From positions 18,094 through 82,093 of the forward strand of contig JAILNX010000010.1 in assembly GCA_024691085.1 (NCBI GenBank): a stretch of 64,000 nucleotides of DNA. Reading direction: 5' to 3'. This DNA comes from Clostridiales bacterium (lineage in GTDB: Bacteria; Bacillota; Clostridia; Christensenellales; CAG-138). Of the stretch, positions 15,351 to 23,557 are shown piece by piece. The number at the start of each line of letters is the position of its first letter. The stretch's first letter is position 1. Under the pieces are notes generated by a model. The model made no database searches. It was not told the DNA's origin and worked only from the letters and a program-made list of their open reading frames with translations. The position numbers and the translations under genes were made by a program.

Positions 15351-16724
15351 TTACTGCTGTTCAGCGATTTTCCTCGCGACGTAAACGCCGCTTGCGGAGG
15401 CGTGCGAGAGGGAGTGGGTGACGCCGGAGCCGTCGCCGATAACGTACAGCCCCTTGTGCTTCGTCTCGAGGTTTCCGTCGATGTCGACCTGCATATTATA
15501 GAACTTGACCTCGACGCCGTAGAGGAGCGTGTCGTCGCTCGCGGTACCGGGAGCGATCTTGTCGAGGGCGTAGATCATCTCGATTATGCCGTCGAGTATG
15601 CGCTTCGGAATGACGAGGGAGAGGTCGCCGGGCGTCGCGGAAAGCGTAGGCACGGTAAAGCATTCCTGTATGCGCTTCGCGGTCGAGCGGCGTCCCGATA
15701 TGAGGTCGCCGAACTTCTGAAGCATGACTCCGCCGCCGAGCATATTGGAAAGCTTCGCGATGTTCTCCGCGTACGCCGTCGAATCGTTGAACGGCTCTGT
15801 GAAGTGCTTCGATACGAGCAGCGCGAAATTGGTGTTGGCGGTGTGAAGGGCGGGATCCTCATAGCTGTGCCCGTTCACGGTGATTATGCCGTTGGTGTTC
15901 TCATTGACGACGACGCCGTGCGGATTCATACAGAACGTACGGACGAGATCGCCGTACTTCTCTGTGCGGTAGACGATCTTCGACTCGTAAAGCTCGTCGG
16001 TCAGGTGCGAGAAGATCTCGGCGGGCATCTCGACCCTTACGCCGAGGTCGACGCGGTTGGAGTTCGTCTGGATGTCGAGCTCGCGGCAGATCGACTCCAT
16101 CCATTTGGAGCCGCTGCGCCCAACGGAAATGACGCATTTTTTGCAGGAAAAGCTTTCCTTTTCGGTGTTAACGACGAACCCGCCGTCCGCGGTCTCGACG
16201 TTCGTGACGGGCGTTTTGAAGAAGAACTCGACCTTGTCCTTCAGGAACTCGAAAAGGTTCTTCAGCACGACGTAGTTTTTGTCGGTGCCGAGATGGCGGA
16301 CGGACGCCTCGAGCAGGTGGAGCTTGTTCTGCATGCAGAGCTTCTTTATGCTCGTGTTTGCGGTCGAATAAAGCTTCGTGCCCTCTCCGCCGAGGGACAT
16401 ATTGATGGAATCGACATAGCGCATGAGCTCAGTCGCGTGCTCGCGGCCTATGAACTCGTGCAGGTTGCCGCCGAACTCGTTAGTTATGTTGTACTTGCCG
16501 TCGCTGAAAGCGCCCGCTCCGCCGAAACCGTTCATTATGGCGCAGGTGGGGCAGTGGATGCAGGAACGGATCTTAACTCCGTCGATGGGGCATACGCGCT
16601 TCTCAAGCGGATTGCCCGCCTCGAAAACGGCTGTTTTGAGCCCGGGCGCGAGCTTTGAAAGCTCGTAGGCGGTGAAAATGCCGCCGGGACCCGCGCCGAC
16701 AATGATAACGTCATAATTCTTCAT
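15351..16724 (-). CDS. COG2509-type FAD-dependent oxidoreductase
   Basis: 457 residues. An N-terminal FAD Rossmann motif VIIVGAGPGGIFTAYELS (about 6-23) is followed by a cysteine-rich stretch (CPIDGVKIRSCIHCPTC), then GGAGAFSDGKYN, and a C-terminal VIGDGSGVTHSLSHA motif that closes the FAD site. These features match the uncharacterised FAD-dependent dehydrogenases of COG2509. The cysteine cluster might bind iron-sulfur, but it is variable in the family. Substrate unknown. It has its own promoter at the end of the sigG unit. Confidence 0.85.
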   Translation of the reverse strand: MKNYDVIIVGAGPGGIFTAYELSKLAPGLKTAVFEAGNPLEKRVCPIDGVKIRSCIHCPTCAIMNGFGGAGAFSDGKYNITNEFGGNLHEFIGREHATELMRYVDSINMSLGGEGTKLYSTANTSIKKLCMQNKLHLLEASVRHLGTDKNYVVLKNLFEFLKDKVEFFFKTPVTNVETADGGFVVNTEKESFSCKKCVISVGRSGSKWMESICRELDIQTNSNRVDLGVRVEMPAEIFSHLTDELYESKIVYRTEKYGDLVRTFCMNPHGVVVNENTNGIITVNGHSYEDPALHTANTNFALLVSKHFTEPFNDSTAYAENIAKLSNMLGGGVMLQKFGDLISGRRSTAKRIQECFTVPTLSATPGDLSLVIPKRILDGIIEMIYALDKIAPGTASDDTLLYGVEVKFYNMQVDIDGNLETKHKGLYVIGDGSGVTHSLSHASASGVYVARKIAEQQ

Positions 16725-16770
16725 TCTGAAAACCCTCCCGGGGCAGGATCGTTTTTTTTAGCAACACTTT

Positions 16771-16800
16771 ATTATAACATAAACCCCGATGCGGATTCAA
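16771..16800 (-). promoter_or_regulatory. Promoter of the FAD oxidoreductase gene, overlapping the sigG terminator
   Basis: Minus-strand TTGAAT (16800-16795), 18 nt spacer, TATAAT (16776-16771). The -35 lies in the loop of the inverted repeat CCCCGAT / ATCGGGG (about 16784-16814) that probably terminates sigG. Confidence 0.65.
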
Positions 16801-16832
16801 CCGTATCGGGGCGTTTTCTTTTTTTGTTGGCT

Positions 16833-17606
16833 TCAGACGTATTTTTTCATCTGGGCGAGCGCATGCTTTTCAAGACGGGAGACCTGCGCCTGGCTTATGC
16901 CGATCTCGTCGGCGACCTCGGTCTGCGTCCTGCCTAGGAAGAAGCGCATCTCGATTATGCTCCGTTCACGCTCAGGGAGATTCTCGAGCCCGTTTTTGAG
17001 CGCGACGGAATTGAGCCATTTCTCCTCCGAAGCCTTGTCGTCCTTGACCTGGTCGACTATGAACACGGCGTCGCCGTCGTCGCGGAACACGGGCTCGTTC
17101 AGCGAGACGGGATCCGCTATTGCGTCGAGCGCGAACACGACCTCGTCCTCACCTATGCCGAGCTTCGCCGCGATCTCGCCGAGCGTCGGCTCGCGCCCCA
17201 GCTCGTATTCGAGCTTAGTCCGCTCGCGAAGGGCGTGATACGCCGTGTCCCTTATCGAGCGCGATACGCGCATGGGACTGTTGTCGCGCAGGTAGCGCCT
17301 GACTTCGCCGATGATCATGGGCACTGCATAGGTCGAGAACCTGACCCCGTGCGAGGTATCGAAGTTGTCTATCGCCTTGATAAGGCCGATGCAGCCTATC
17401 TGGAACAGGTCGTCGGGCGGTTCGCCGCGCATCGAAAAGCGCTGGATCACGGAAAGCACGAGCCGGAGGTTCCCGTTTATGAACTCCTCGCGGGCGCCGG
17501 CGTCGCCGTTCTTTATCATTGAAAGGAGCTCCTCGCTCCTCTTCGCGTCCATTCTCGGAAGCCTTCCGGTATTGATGCCGCAGATCTCAACGGTTCCCTT
17601 TGCCAT
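16833..17606 (-). CDS. sigG: Forespore sigma factor SigG
   Basis: 257 residues, matching SigG throughout: N-terminal KGTVEICGINTGRLPRMD, region 2 NGNLRLVLSVIQRF and DDLFQIGCIGLIKAIDNFD, and region 4 GRTQTEVADEIGISQAQVSRLE. SigG directs late forespore transcription in endospore formers. Upstream on the minus strand a GCATA box (17664-17660) and GGGAAGAAT (17644-17636) at 15 nt spacing resemble a SigF/SigG-type promoter, fitting the usual SigF control of sigG. In many Bacillota sigG sits beside sigE; here sigE is not adjacent. Confidence 0.95.
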   Translation of the reverse strand: MAKGTVEICGINTGRLPRMDAKRSEELLSMIKNGDAGAREEFINGNLRLVLSVIQRFSMRGEPPDDLFQIGCIGLIKAIDNFDTSHGVRFSTYAVPMIIGEVRRYLRDNSPMRVSRSIRDTAYHALRERTKLEYELGREPTLGEIAAKLGIGEDEVVFALDAIADPVSLNEPVFRDDGDAVFIVDQVKDDKASEEKWLNSVALKNGLENLPERERSIIEMRFFLGRTQTEVADEIGISQAQVSRLEKHALAQMKKYV

Positions 17607-17635
17607 AACCCACCTCGAAAGAAGATTCTAATGAG

Positions 17636-17664
17636 ATTCTTCCCGCTATTTGAAGGCCGTATGC
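17636..17664 (-). promoter_or_regulatory. Possible SigF/SigG-type promoter of sigG
   Basis: GCATA (17664-17660), 15 nt spacer, GGGAAGAAT (17644-17636). It agrees with most positions of the SigF consensus but not all. Confidence 0.45.
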
Positions 17665-17693
17665 GGTTCGGCGCGTGAAAAAAAGGTTTTTGA

Positions 17694-17723
17694 TTGACGA
17701 AAGCAAAGGGAATGCTGTATAAT
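17694..17723 (+). promoter_or_regulatory. Promoter of the small acidic/basic protein gene
   Basis: TTGACG (17694-17699), 18 nt spacer, TATAAT (17718-17723). Confidence 0.7.
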
Positions 17724-17756
17724 GATAATGACGAACGAAATCAAGGAGGCGAAAAA

Positions 17757-17996
17757 ATGGCATCTGTAAAGGATTCGTGGAAGAAGGTCGGCGAAGACTT
17801 CGGCGACGTCGGCAGGGATATAGGCAATTCCGATCTCGGCAAGGATCTCGGCAAGCTCGGTAAGGACTTCGGCAAGTCCATCGTCAAGACCGTCAAGCAC
17901 GGCGTCAAGGCCGTTTCCGAATGGGCCGACAAGGAGGATCCCGAGGAGAAGAAGGACGATATCCCAGTGGAAGAGGGAGAAGTAATTGACAAGTGA
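17757..17996 (+). CDS. Small charged amphipathic protein of unknown function
   Basis: 79 residues from the ATG at 17757, 7 nt after AAGGAGG. The central part is a heptad-like repeat of Gly, Asp/Lys and hydrophobics (SDLGKDLGKLGKDFGKSIV), probably an amphipathic helix; the tail is very acidic (EEGEVIDK). There is no signal peptide or membrane segment. I do not recognise the family. A consensus promoter drives it, and its end overlaps the next gene by 11 nt, suggesting coupling. Confidence 0.75.
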   Translation: MASVKDSWKKVGEDFGDVGRDIGNSDLGKDLGKLGKDFGKSIVKTVKHGVKAVSEWADKEDPEEKKDDIPVEEGEVIDK

Positions 17997-18495
17997 GATA
18001 AGGCTCGCCCGACCGGGCGAGCTTTCACAAATACTTGCGGTCTATGAAGACGCGCGGGGGTTCATGGCCGAAAACGGCAATCCCGACCAGTGGGGAAGAA
18101 ACGGCTATCCGTCCGCGGAACTCCTTGAAAAGGACGTGGATCTCGGCCGGCTTTTCGTAATTTTGCGGAACGGGAGGATAGCCGCGGCTTTCGTGCTTTT
18201 TATAGGCGACGAGCCGACTTACCGCGTGATAAACGAAGGAAATTGGCTTAACGATAAGCCGTATCTCACCGTCCACAGGCTCGGCTCCGTAAAGGACGAG
18301 CACGGCCTCGCGAAGGAGTGCCTCGATTTCGCCGTGTCGATATGCAGGGAGAAGGGGCTCGACCTTCGCGCGGACACCCATAGAAAGAACCTCCCCATGC
18401 GGCATATCCTCGAAAAATACGGTTTTACCTACTGCGGACTCATTTTCGTCGCGGACGGCACCGAACGAATGGCGTATCAGCTCAGGATCGACTGA
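17986..18495 (+). CDS. GNAT family N-acetyltransferase (TTG start)
   Basis: 169 residues from a TTG at 17986, which lies inside the last codons of the previous gene, after GGGAGAAG; no better start exists before the conserved EIRLARPGELSQILAVYEDA opening. GNAT features are GNPDQWGRNGYPS, the LTVHRLGSVKDEHGLAKECL acetyl-CoA segment and a C-terminal HILEKYGFTYCG. The variable form lacks the classical Q/RxxGxG/A loop (here KDEHGLA). Acceptor unknown. Translation is probably coupled to the small protein upstream. Confidence 0.78.
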   Translation: MTSEIRLARPGELSQILAVYEDARGFMAENGNPDQWGRNGYPSAELLEKDVDLGRLFVILRNGRIAAAFVLFIGDEPTYRVINEGNWLNDKPYLTVHRLGSVKDEHGLAKECLDFAVSICREKGLDLRADTHRKNLPMRHILEKYGFTYCGLIFVADGTERMAYQLRID

Positions 18496-18509
18496 ACGAG
18501 CGGATCATT

Positions 18510-18768
18510 GGGCGCATTCACTTAAGGATACACAGCCTTAAAAGGTTTCTTTTTGCGCCCTGCTGCGTTGAAAATGCTCAAAAGACCCTCCGAGTATTTT
18601 TTGCGCTTCTCGCCTTGCATGGCGCAAAAATCTCCTCTTTTGAGACGCTTCGCGGTTTTCGGCAGACAAAATAAAACCGGGAGTGCAATTGATCACACTC
18701 CCGGTTTTTGCTTTTGTTTAGGAAACTTTCACCGCCGAAAGCCTATGTCTCCTTAAATGAATGCACCC
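18510..18768. mobile_element. MITE-like element with 26-bp imperfect terminal inverted repeats
   Basis: The left end GGGCGCATTCACTTAAGGA (from 18510) and the inverted right end (to 18768) match at 22 of 26 positions, most differences being C/T. A strong internal terminator hairpin (13-bp stem, 18673-18685 with 18696-18708) lies inside. The 259-bp element has no credible gene; a 67-codon open frame inside it looks spurious. No target duplication is evident. The layout suits a non-autonomous dispersed repeat. Confidence 0.65.
18673..18708 (+). terminator. Terminator hairpin inside the MITE-like element
   Basis: AAAACCGGGAGTG (18673-18685) pairs with CACTCCCGGTTTT (18696-18708), followed by further T. 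It would stop transcription from the GNAT gene. Confidence 0.75.
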
Positions 18769-18787
18769 TCCGCTCTTTTTCTTTTTT

Positions 18788-18815
18788 TGTAAGATTCCGG
18801 CATGAAGCGAGTCTA
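18788..18815 (+). promoter_or_regulatory. Possible ECF-type autoregulated promoter
   Basis: TGTAAG (18788-18793) and CGAGTCTA (18808-18815) at 14 nt spacing resemble the TGTAAC / CGTCTA pattern of promoters used by some ECF factors, placed just before an ECF sigma gene. No vegetative promoter is seen. Confidence 0.4.
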
Positions 18816-18834
18816 ATAAATGAAAGGAGGTCAT

Positions 18835-19323
18835 ATGGGACTGAGGTTTGAAGAGATATACGACAGATATTTCAAGGACGTTTACCGGTACGTTTTAAGG
18901 CTCTCCGGCAGCAGCGACGCCGCCGAGGAAGTGACGGCGGAAACGTTCTTCAAGGCGCTCTCCCATATCAATTCCTTTCGCGGCGAGTGCAGTATGTACA
19001 CATGGCTTGTAAGGATCGCCGGGAACTGCTATAAGACCTATCTTAAAAAGAACCGCCGCACGGAGAGCCTTGACGGCGTTGAGGAGCCCGCGTATATAGG
19101 GAAAAACCCGGAGGATATCGCGCTGGACCGCGACGACGCCGCAAGGATCAGGCGCGTCCTCCATACGCTTCCCGAGACCTACAAGGAGGTATTCATGTGG
19201 CGGGTGTTCGCGGAAATGAGCTTTGAGGAGATAGGCTTGCTGTTCGGGAAGACCGCGAACTGGGCGTGCGTCACGTATCACCGCGCGAGAAAGATGATAG
19301 CCCAAAAGGAGGAGTTAAAATGA
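18835..19323 (+). CDS. ECF RNA polymerase sigma factor
   Basis: 162 residues from the ATG at 18835, 4 nt after AAAGGAGG. Region 2 (RFEEIYDRYFKDVYRYVLR and DAAEEVTAETFFKALSHI) and region 4 (LPETYKEVFMWRVFAEMSFEEIGLLFG) are both present, with the short linker typical of ECF factors. The next gene, overlapping by ATGA, encodes a zinc-finger anti-sigma factor that should hold it inactive at the membrane until a signal arrives. Confidence 0.9.
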   Translation: MGLRFEEIYDRYFKDVYRYVLRLSGSSDAAEEVTAETFFKALSHINSFRGECSMYTWLVRIAGNCYKTYLKKNRRTESLDGVEEPAYIGKNPEDIALDRDDAARIRRVLHTLPETYKEVFMWRVFAEMSFEEIGLLFGKTANWACVTYHRARKMIAQKEELK

Positions 19324-19949
19324 AAACTCACTGCAATATCATAAAAGACCTTCTTCCGCTCTACGGGGAAGGGATGCTGAGCCCCGAGAGCACCGCATTG
19401 ATCGAGGAGCACTTGAAGGAATGTTCCGCCTGCGCGGAGGAGCTTAAAAAGCAGAAGGAAAAGACGGTCGGGGAAAGCGGGGAAATACCGTATAAGACCG
19501 AAGCCGCGCCCTTGAAGAAGGTGAAAAAAAGGATCCGGAAGAGGACTGCGCTTATCATTTTGGGCTCGGTCATAGGCACGCTGATTCTGCTGTTTGCTGC
19601 GTTCTGCCTCTGGCCTACTTCGATCGATCTCGGCTCGTCCGATACCCATACGCGAGAGGACATGGAGCTTGCGGTCGAGGCGGTGAAGGCCGACGCGGCG
19701 AGCATGCGGGTATATAAGCTCCTCTCACTTACTTACGCGGGGGACGAAAAAAGCAGGATCGAGCTTGACTACATAAACAAGTACCTCAATAACAAAGAAC
19801 CCTACATAGACTGCATTGCTTTCGATTCCGTGTTTGTACCGCCGCTCGGGCTCGGCGGCGCATGGGATCCCCATATCTATTATTGGGGCTGGTACGTCGT
19901 GAAAACACAGGACGGCCAGTGGATCGTGCGGGAAAAGGGCTATTGCTGA
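19320..19949 (+). CDS. Zinc-finger (ZAS-like) transmembrane anti-sigma factor
   Basis: 209 residues from the ATG at 19320, overlapping the sigma stop. The cytoplasmic N-terminus has HCNIIKDLLPLYGEGMLSP and IEEHLKECSACAEELKK, a zf-HC2 anti-sigma fold with His-x3-Cys-x2-Cys ligands. One membrane helix lies at about residues 76-98, and a 110-residue extracytoplasmic domain ends the protein. Upstream in-frame starts lie inside the sigma gene and are not used. Confidence 0.88.
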   Translation: MKTHCNIIKDLLPLYGEGMLSPESTALIEEHLKECSACAEELKKQKEKTVGESGEIPYKTEAAPLKKVKKRIRKRTALIILGSVIGTLILLFAAFCLWPTSIDLGSSDTHTREDMELAVEAVKADAASMRVYKLLSLTYAGDEKSRIELDYINKYLNNKEPYIDCIAFDSVFVPPLGLGGAWDPHIYYWGWYVVKTQDGQWIVREKGYC

Positions 19950-19961
19950 TTTAAGACACAA

Positions 19962-19990
19962 AAAAGCGCTTCCGTTTGGAAGCGCTTTTC
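19962..19990. terminator. Bidirectional terminator between anti-sigma and mtaD
   Basis: AAAAAAGCGCTTCC / GGAAGCGCTTTT inverted repeat between two convergent genes, usable from either side. Confidence 0.8.
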
Positions 19991-19995
19991 GTTTG

Positions 19996-21288
19996 TCACT
20001 TGTTCAGTACTATCGGCACGGCGTATTCCTCGACTTCGCGGATCGCCTTTTCGACGTCTATCGTGAGCCATTCGCCGTTTCTGTATAGCACCCTGCCGTT
20101 CACCATGGTCATCTCGACGTCCGAGCCGTGAGCGGAATACGCGACGGCCGCGATCGAATCGTAGATGGGGCGGAGATTCGGCTTCGACGTATCGATCATG
20201 ATAAGATCGGCGGCCTTGCCGATCTCGATGGAGCCTGTCTCGCCGCCGCGGCCCTGCGCCTTCGCGCCGTTCACCGTGGCGAGCTTCAGCGCCTCGTACG
20301 CGGGGAGAGCGGTCGGATCGAAGCTCGAGCCCTTCGCGAGGAGCGCCGCGAGCTTGACCTCTTCGAACAGGTCGAGCGAGTTGTTCGAGCACGCGCCGTC
20401 TGTGCCGAGGCACACGTTTACGCGCGCGTCGAGCATGGCGCGGACGTTCGCGACGCCGCTGCCGAGCTTAAGGTTCGAAACGGGACAGTGCGCGACCGAC
20501 GATGAGTGACGCGCGAGGATCTCAAGGTCGCTTTCTTCGAGCCACACGCCGTGCGCGAAGAGTGTTTTCGTATCCAGAATGCCGTATTTTTCAAAAGCCG
20601 CCGCCGCGGTCATGTCGTGACGCGCCTTCGCTTCCTCATGCTCCGACTTCGTTTCGGAGAGATGTATGTGCGTGACGGCGCCGTATTCCTTGGCCCATTC
20701 GTGCACTCTCTGCCAGATATGGGGAGGGGAGGTGTACTCCGCGTGGATCGAAACGTCCGCGCGCACGTCGCCCGAAACGCCGTATTTTCCCAAAAGCGTG
20801 CGCGTTTCGATCACCGCGCGGTCCTTTTCGAAATCGTAATTATCGCCGAGCGCGATCACAGCGTTCGAGAGATTCGCCTTCATGCCCGCCTTCAGCACCG
20901 CCTCAGCGACTGCGGGCTCACAGAAATACATATCGGAGAACGACGTCGTGCCCGTGCGGATCATCTCCGCCATACCGAGCACCGTTCCCGCGACTATCGC
21001 GCGCTCGTCGAGCCTCGCCTCGACGGGAAATACCTTGTCGAAAAGCCAACTCTTCAGCGTGTAATCGTCGGCGTATCCGCGCATCAGACACATTGCCGTA
21101 TGCGCGTGCGCGTTGACGAGACCGGGCATTACGATATGCCCCTTTGCGTCGATGACTTCACGCGCTTCGGGGGTATCGGCGCCGACGTACGAGATCTTCC
21201 CGTCCTTGATACCGACGGAACAGTTCCCGATGACGCCCGAGTCGGTCATGGTCAGAACGACGGCATTTTTAATAAGCGTATCGAGCAT
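19996..21288 (-). CDS. mtaD: 5'-methylthioadenosine/S-adenosylhomocysteine deaminase
   Basis: 430 residues from the ATG at 21288 after AAGGAT. An amidohydrolase-fold metal enzyme with PGLVNAHAHTAMCLMRG (first metal His pair), HIHLSETKSEHEEAK and LGTDGACSNNSLDLFEE (metal Asp). This is the MtaD group, which deaminates methylthioadenosine and SAH to the inosine forms. It starts 2 nt after the phosphorylase gene and is last in an operon with mtnA and ahcY, fitting use of methylthioinosine as intermediate. Guanine or other aminohydrolase activity cannot be excluded without assays. Confidence 0.9.
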   Translation of the reverse strand: MLDTLIKNAVVLTMTDSGVIGNCSVGIKDGKISYVGADTPEAREVIDAKGHIVMPGLVNAHAHTAMCLMRGYADDYTLKSWLFDKVFPVEARLDERAIVAGTVLGMAEMIRTGTTSFSDMYFCEPAVAEAVLKAGMKANLSNAVIALGDNYDFEKDRAVIETRTLLGKYGVSGDVRADVSIHAEYTSPPHIWQRVHEWAKEYGAVTHIHLSETKSEHEEAKARHDMTAAAAFEKYGILDTKTLFAHGVWLEESDLEILARHSSSVAHCPVSNLKLGSGVANVRAMLDARVNVCLGTDGACSNNSLDLFEEVKLAALLAKGSSFDPTALPAYEALKLATVNGAKAQGRGGETGSIEIGKAADLIMIDTSKPNLRPIYDSIAAVAYSAHGSDVEMTMVNGRVLYRNGEWLTIDVEKAIREVEEYAVPIVLNK

Positions 21289-21290
21289 CG

Positions 21291-22112
21291 TCAGATCCTT
21301 TCGAGGAACTCGCGGACGTAGCCCGAAAGCCTCTCCGATGCGGCGTTGCCGGCCTCGATGACCTCCTCGCCGGAGAGGGGCTTGTCCAGGATTCCCGCAG
21401 CCATATTCGTGACGAGCGTCACGCCGAGTATGCGCATGCCGCAGTGCCTTGCCGCAATGCACTCGGGCACCGTGCTCATGCCGACGGCGTCCGCGCCGAG
21501 TATGCGCATGGCGCGTATCTCGGCGGGAGTCTCATACTGAGGCCCCGTGCAGTAGAAGTACACTCCCTCGTGGATATTCTCGCCGTGGGATTCCGCGACC
21601 GCGCGGAATGCCGCCATGTACTCGCGGTCGAATACGCGGCTCATATCGGGGAACCTCGGCCCGAATTCGTCCATGTTCGGCCCGATAAGCGGATTCACGG
21701 CGTTAAGCTTGATGAAATCGGAGATGAGCATCAGCTCGCCGGGCCTGTAACCCGTGTTGATGCCGCCTGCAGCGTTGGTGACGATGAGCTTGTCTATGCC
21801 GATAAGCTTTGCGATCCTTATGGGGAACGCGGCGTCCTCGGCTTCCCAGCCCTCATAGAAATGAAGTCTGCCCTGCATGAGGAGCACCTTTTTGCCGCCG
21901 AGCTCGCCTGCAAGGAAGCGCCCCGCGTGACCGGGAGCGGTCGAGAACTTCATGTGCGGGATCTCGCCGTAGGGGATGACGACGGGGGAGTCGAGCTTTT
22001 CGCCGAGCCTGCCGAGCCCCGAGCCGAGTATGATGAGTATTTCGGGTCTGAAACCCGAAAGCTTCTTTTCGAGCGCCTCCGCGCCTTCACGGTAATCGGA
22101 AAAAGTAAGCAT
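21291..22112 (-). CDS. Purine nucleoside (or methylthioinosine) phosphorylase
   Basis: 273 residues of the trimeric PNP family. Seen are the phosphate loop LGSGLGRLGE (about 29-38), RLHFYEGW, TNAAGGIN (about 118-125), GPQYETPAEIR and the base-binding TNMAAGILDKPL. The family cleaves inosine/guanosine or, in some branches, methylthio-nucleosides. Sandwiched 1 nt after mtnA and 2 nt before mtaD, it most likely phosphorolyses methylthioinosine to give methylthioribose-1-phosphate for MtnA. Substrate choice between 6-oxopurine ribosides and methylthioinosine is inferred from context only. Confidence 0.85.
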   Translation of the reverse strand: MLTFSDYREGAEALEKKLSGFRPEILIILGSGLGRLGEKLDSPVVIPYGEIPHMKFSTAPGHAGRFLAGELGGKKVLLMQGRLHFYEGWEAEDAAFPIRIAKLIGIDKLIVTNAAGGINTGYRPGELMLISDFIKLNAVNPLIGPNMDEFGPRFPDMSRVFDREYMAAFRAVAESHGENIHEGVYFYCTGPQYETPAEIRAMRILGADAVGMSTVPECIAARHCGMRILGVTLVTNMAAGILDKPLSGEEVIEAGNAASERLSGYVREFLERI

Positions 22113-22113
22113 A

Positions 22114-23181
22114 TCACTGTCTCCTCAAATTCTTCTTAATTTCAAACGCTTTTGTGAAACTATCCTCAAACGGCGGTCTCAACACGCCTACCTCGGTTAT
22201 TATCGCGGTGATGAGCTCGTTGTCCACCACGTCGAAGGCGGGGTTATAGACCTTTACGCCTTCGGGAGCGATACGCTCCCTGAACCAGAGCTCCGTGATC
22301 TCGTCGGGATCGCGCTCCTCGATGCGGATGCTTTTGCCGTTCGGGGTGTCCATATCGACTGTCGAAAGAGGCATGAGCATATAGAACGGTACGCCGTAAT
22401 GCTTTGCGAGCACCGCAAGGCTCGAAGAGCCGATCTTGTTCGCGGCGTCGCCGTTTCTCGCGGCGCGGTCGCAGCCGATCATGACGGCGTTTATCCGCCC
22501 TTCCTTCATGACCTCGCCCGCCATGTTGTCGCAGATGAGCGTAGTGTCGACGCCCGCGTTCATAAGCTCGTAAGCGGTCAGCCTCGCGCCCTGCATTAGA
22601 GGCCTTGTTTCGTCGGCGAACACGCTTATGTTCATGCCCTTTTCCTTGGCGAGAAGTATGGGCCCGAGCGCCGTTCCGTAACGGCTCGTCGCAAGGGGAC
22701 CGGCGTTGCAGTGCGTGAGCACGGTATCCCCGTCGTTTAAGAGGGAAAGCCCGAACTCGCTTATTCTCCTGTTCGCCTCGATATCCTCCTCGTGTATCGC
22801 GACCGCCTCGTTAAGAAGGCACTCGACAAGCTCCTCGCGGGGCTTGAACGCGTTCTGCTTAAGCGTCTGGCGCATTCTCGCGAGGGCCCAGAAGAGATTG
22901 ACGGCGGTCGGACGGGCGGAGGCGAGGTACCTTTCCGCGTCGTCCATACGGCGGAAGAAGTCCTCCTCGTTCATGTCCTCGCGGGCGCAGAGATAATACC
23001 CGTACGCCGCGGCGATCCCGATCGCGGGCGCGCCGCGCACACGGAGCTTCCTTATCGCCTCGAAGAGCTGTTCGCGCTTCGTAAGCTCCATGTAATGAAG
23101 CTCGCGGGGCAGCTTCGTCTGGTCGATTATGACGAGAGAGCGGCCGTCCTCGCCGAGTTTAATGTTTTCAAGAATATCCAT
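22114..23181 (-). CDS. mtnA: S-methyl-5-thioribose-1-phosphate isomerase
   Basis: 355 residues, normal for MtnA, an eIF2B-alpha-like fold. RVRGAPAIGIAAAYGYYL (about 48-65), the THCNAGPLATSRYGTALGP catalytic Cys region (about 155-172) and the IGCDRAARNGDAANKIGS Asp region (about 236-253) are all intact. It converts methylthioribose-1-phosphate to methylthioribulose-1-phosphate in methionine salvage. Later salvage enzymes (MtnB, MtnC/X, MtnD) are not in the window. The gene lies between bofA and the phosphorylase with gaps of 4 nt and 1 nt. Confidence 0.93.
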   Translation of the reverse strand: MDILENIKLGEDGRSLVIIDQTKLPRELHYMELTKREQLFEAIRKLRVRGAPAIGIAAAYGYYLCAREDMNEEDFFRRMDDAERYLASARPTAVNLFWALARMRQTLKQNAFKPREELVECLLNEAVAIHEEDIEANRRISEFGLSLLNDGDTVLTHCNAGPLATSRYGTALGPILLAKEKGMNISVFADETRPLMQGARLTAYELMNAGVDTTLICDNMAGEVMKEGRINAVMIGCDRAARNGDAANKIGSSSLAVLAKHYGVPFYMLMPLSTVDMDTPNGKSIRIEERDPDEITELWFRERIAPEGVKVYNPAFDVVDNELITAIITEVGVLRPPFEDSFTKAFEIKKNLRRQ

Positions 23182-23185
23182 AGCT

Positions 23186-23503
23186 TCAGATGACCGTCCT
23201 TATTATCAGTAAAAGTATTACGCCGGGCACGCCGAGAACTCCGGTTATAAGGGAGTTCAGCCACGTGATCGGAATGTAGAAAAAGTCGATGTGCAGAATG
23301 TTGTAAAAAACAATGTCGAAAACGCACAGGAGCACCGCGCCGGCAAGACTGTTGACGAGTATCTTCCAAAGAAGCTTGCCCGCCTTGCCGATGATTTTGA
23401 ATATCAGAAACACTATCACGATCACGGCCAGGAGCACGATAAGCGGCAGAAAACCGGAGAACGAAAGAAGTCCTCCGCCTGAAGAAAATACCGTGACGCC
23501 CAT
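23186..23503 (-). CDS. bofA: BofA family inhibitor of pro-sigma-K processing
   Basis: 105 residues: two hydrophobic stretches, then KLLWKILVNSLAGAVLL and the C-terminal IPITWLNSLITGVLGVPGVILLLII, which is the BofA signature. In sporulating Bacillota BofA lies in the outer forespore membrane and inhibits SpoIVFB, delaying pro-sigma-K cleavage. A sigK gene with an N-terminal pro-sequence is elsewhere in this window. AAAGGAG precedes the ATG. It is curiously embedded in the methyl-cycle salvage operon between the lipoprotein gene (54 nt) and mtnA (4 nt). Confidence 0.85.
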   Translation of the reverse strand: MGVTVFSSGGGLLSFSGFLPLIVLLAVIVIVFLIFKIIGKAGKLLWKILVNSLAGAVLLCVFDIVFYNILHIDFFYIPITWLNSLITGVLGVPGVILLLIIRTVI

Positions 23504-23557
23504 AAAAAACTCCTTTCTCGTACGCCCCTTATAAGTGTATTTCGGGGCGGGGAAGGG

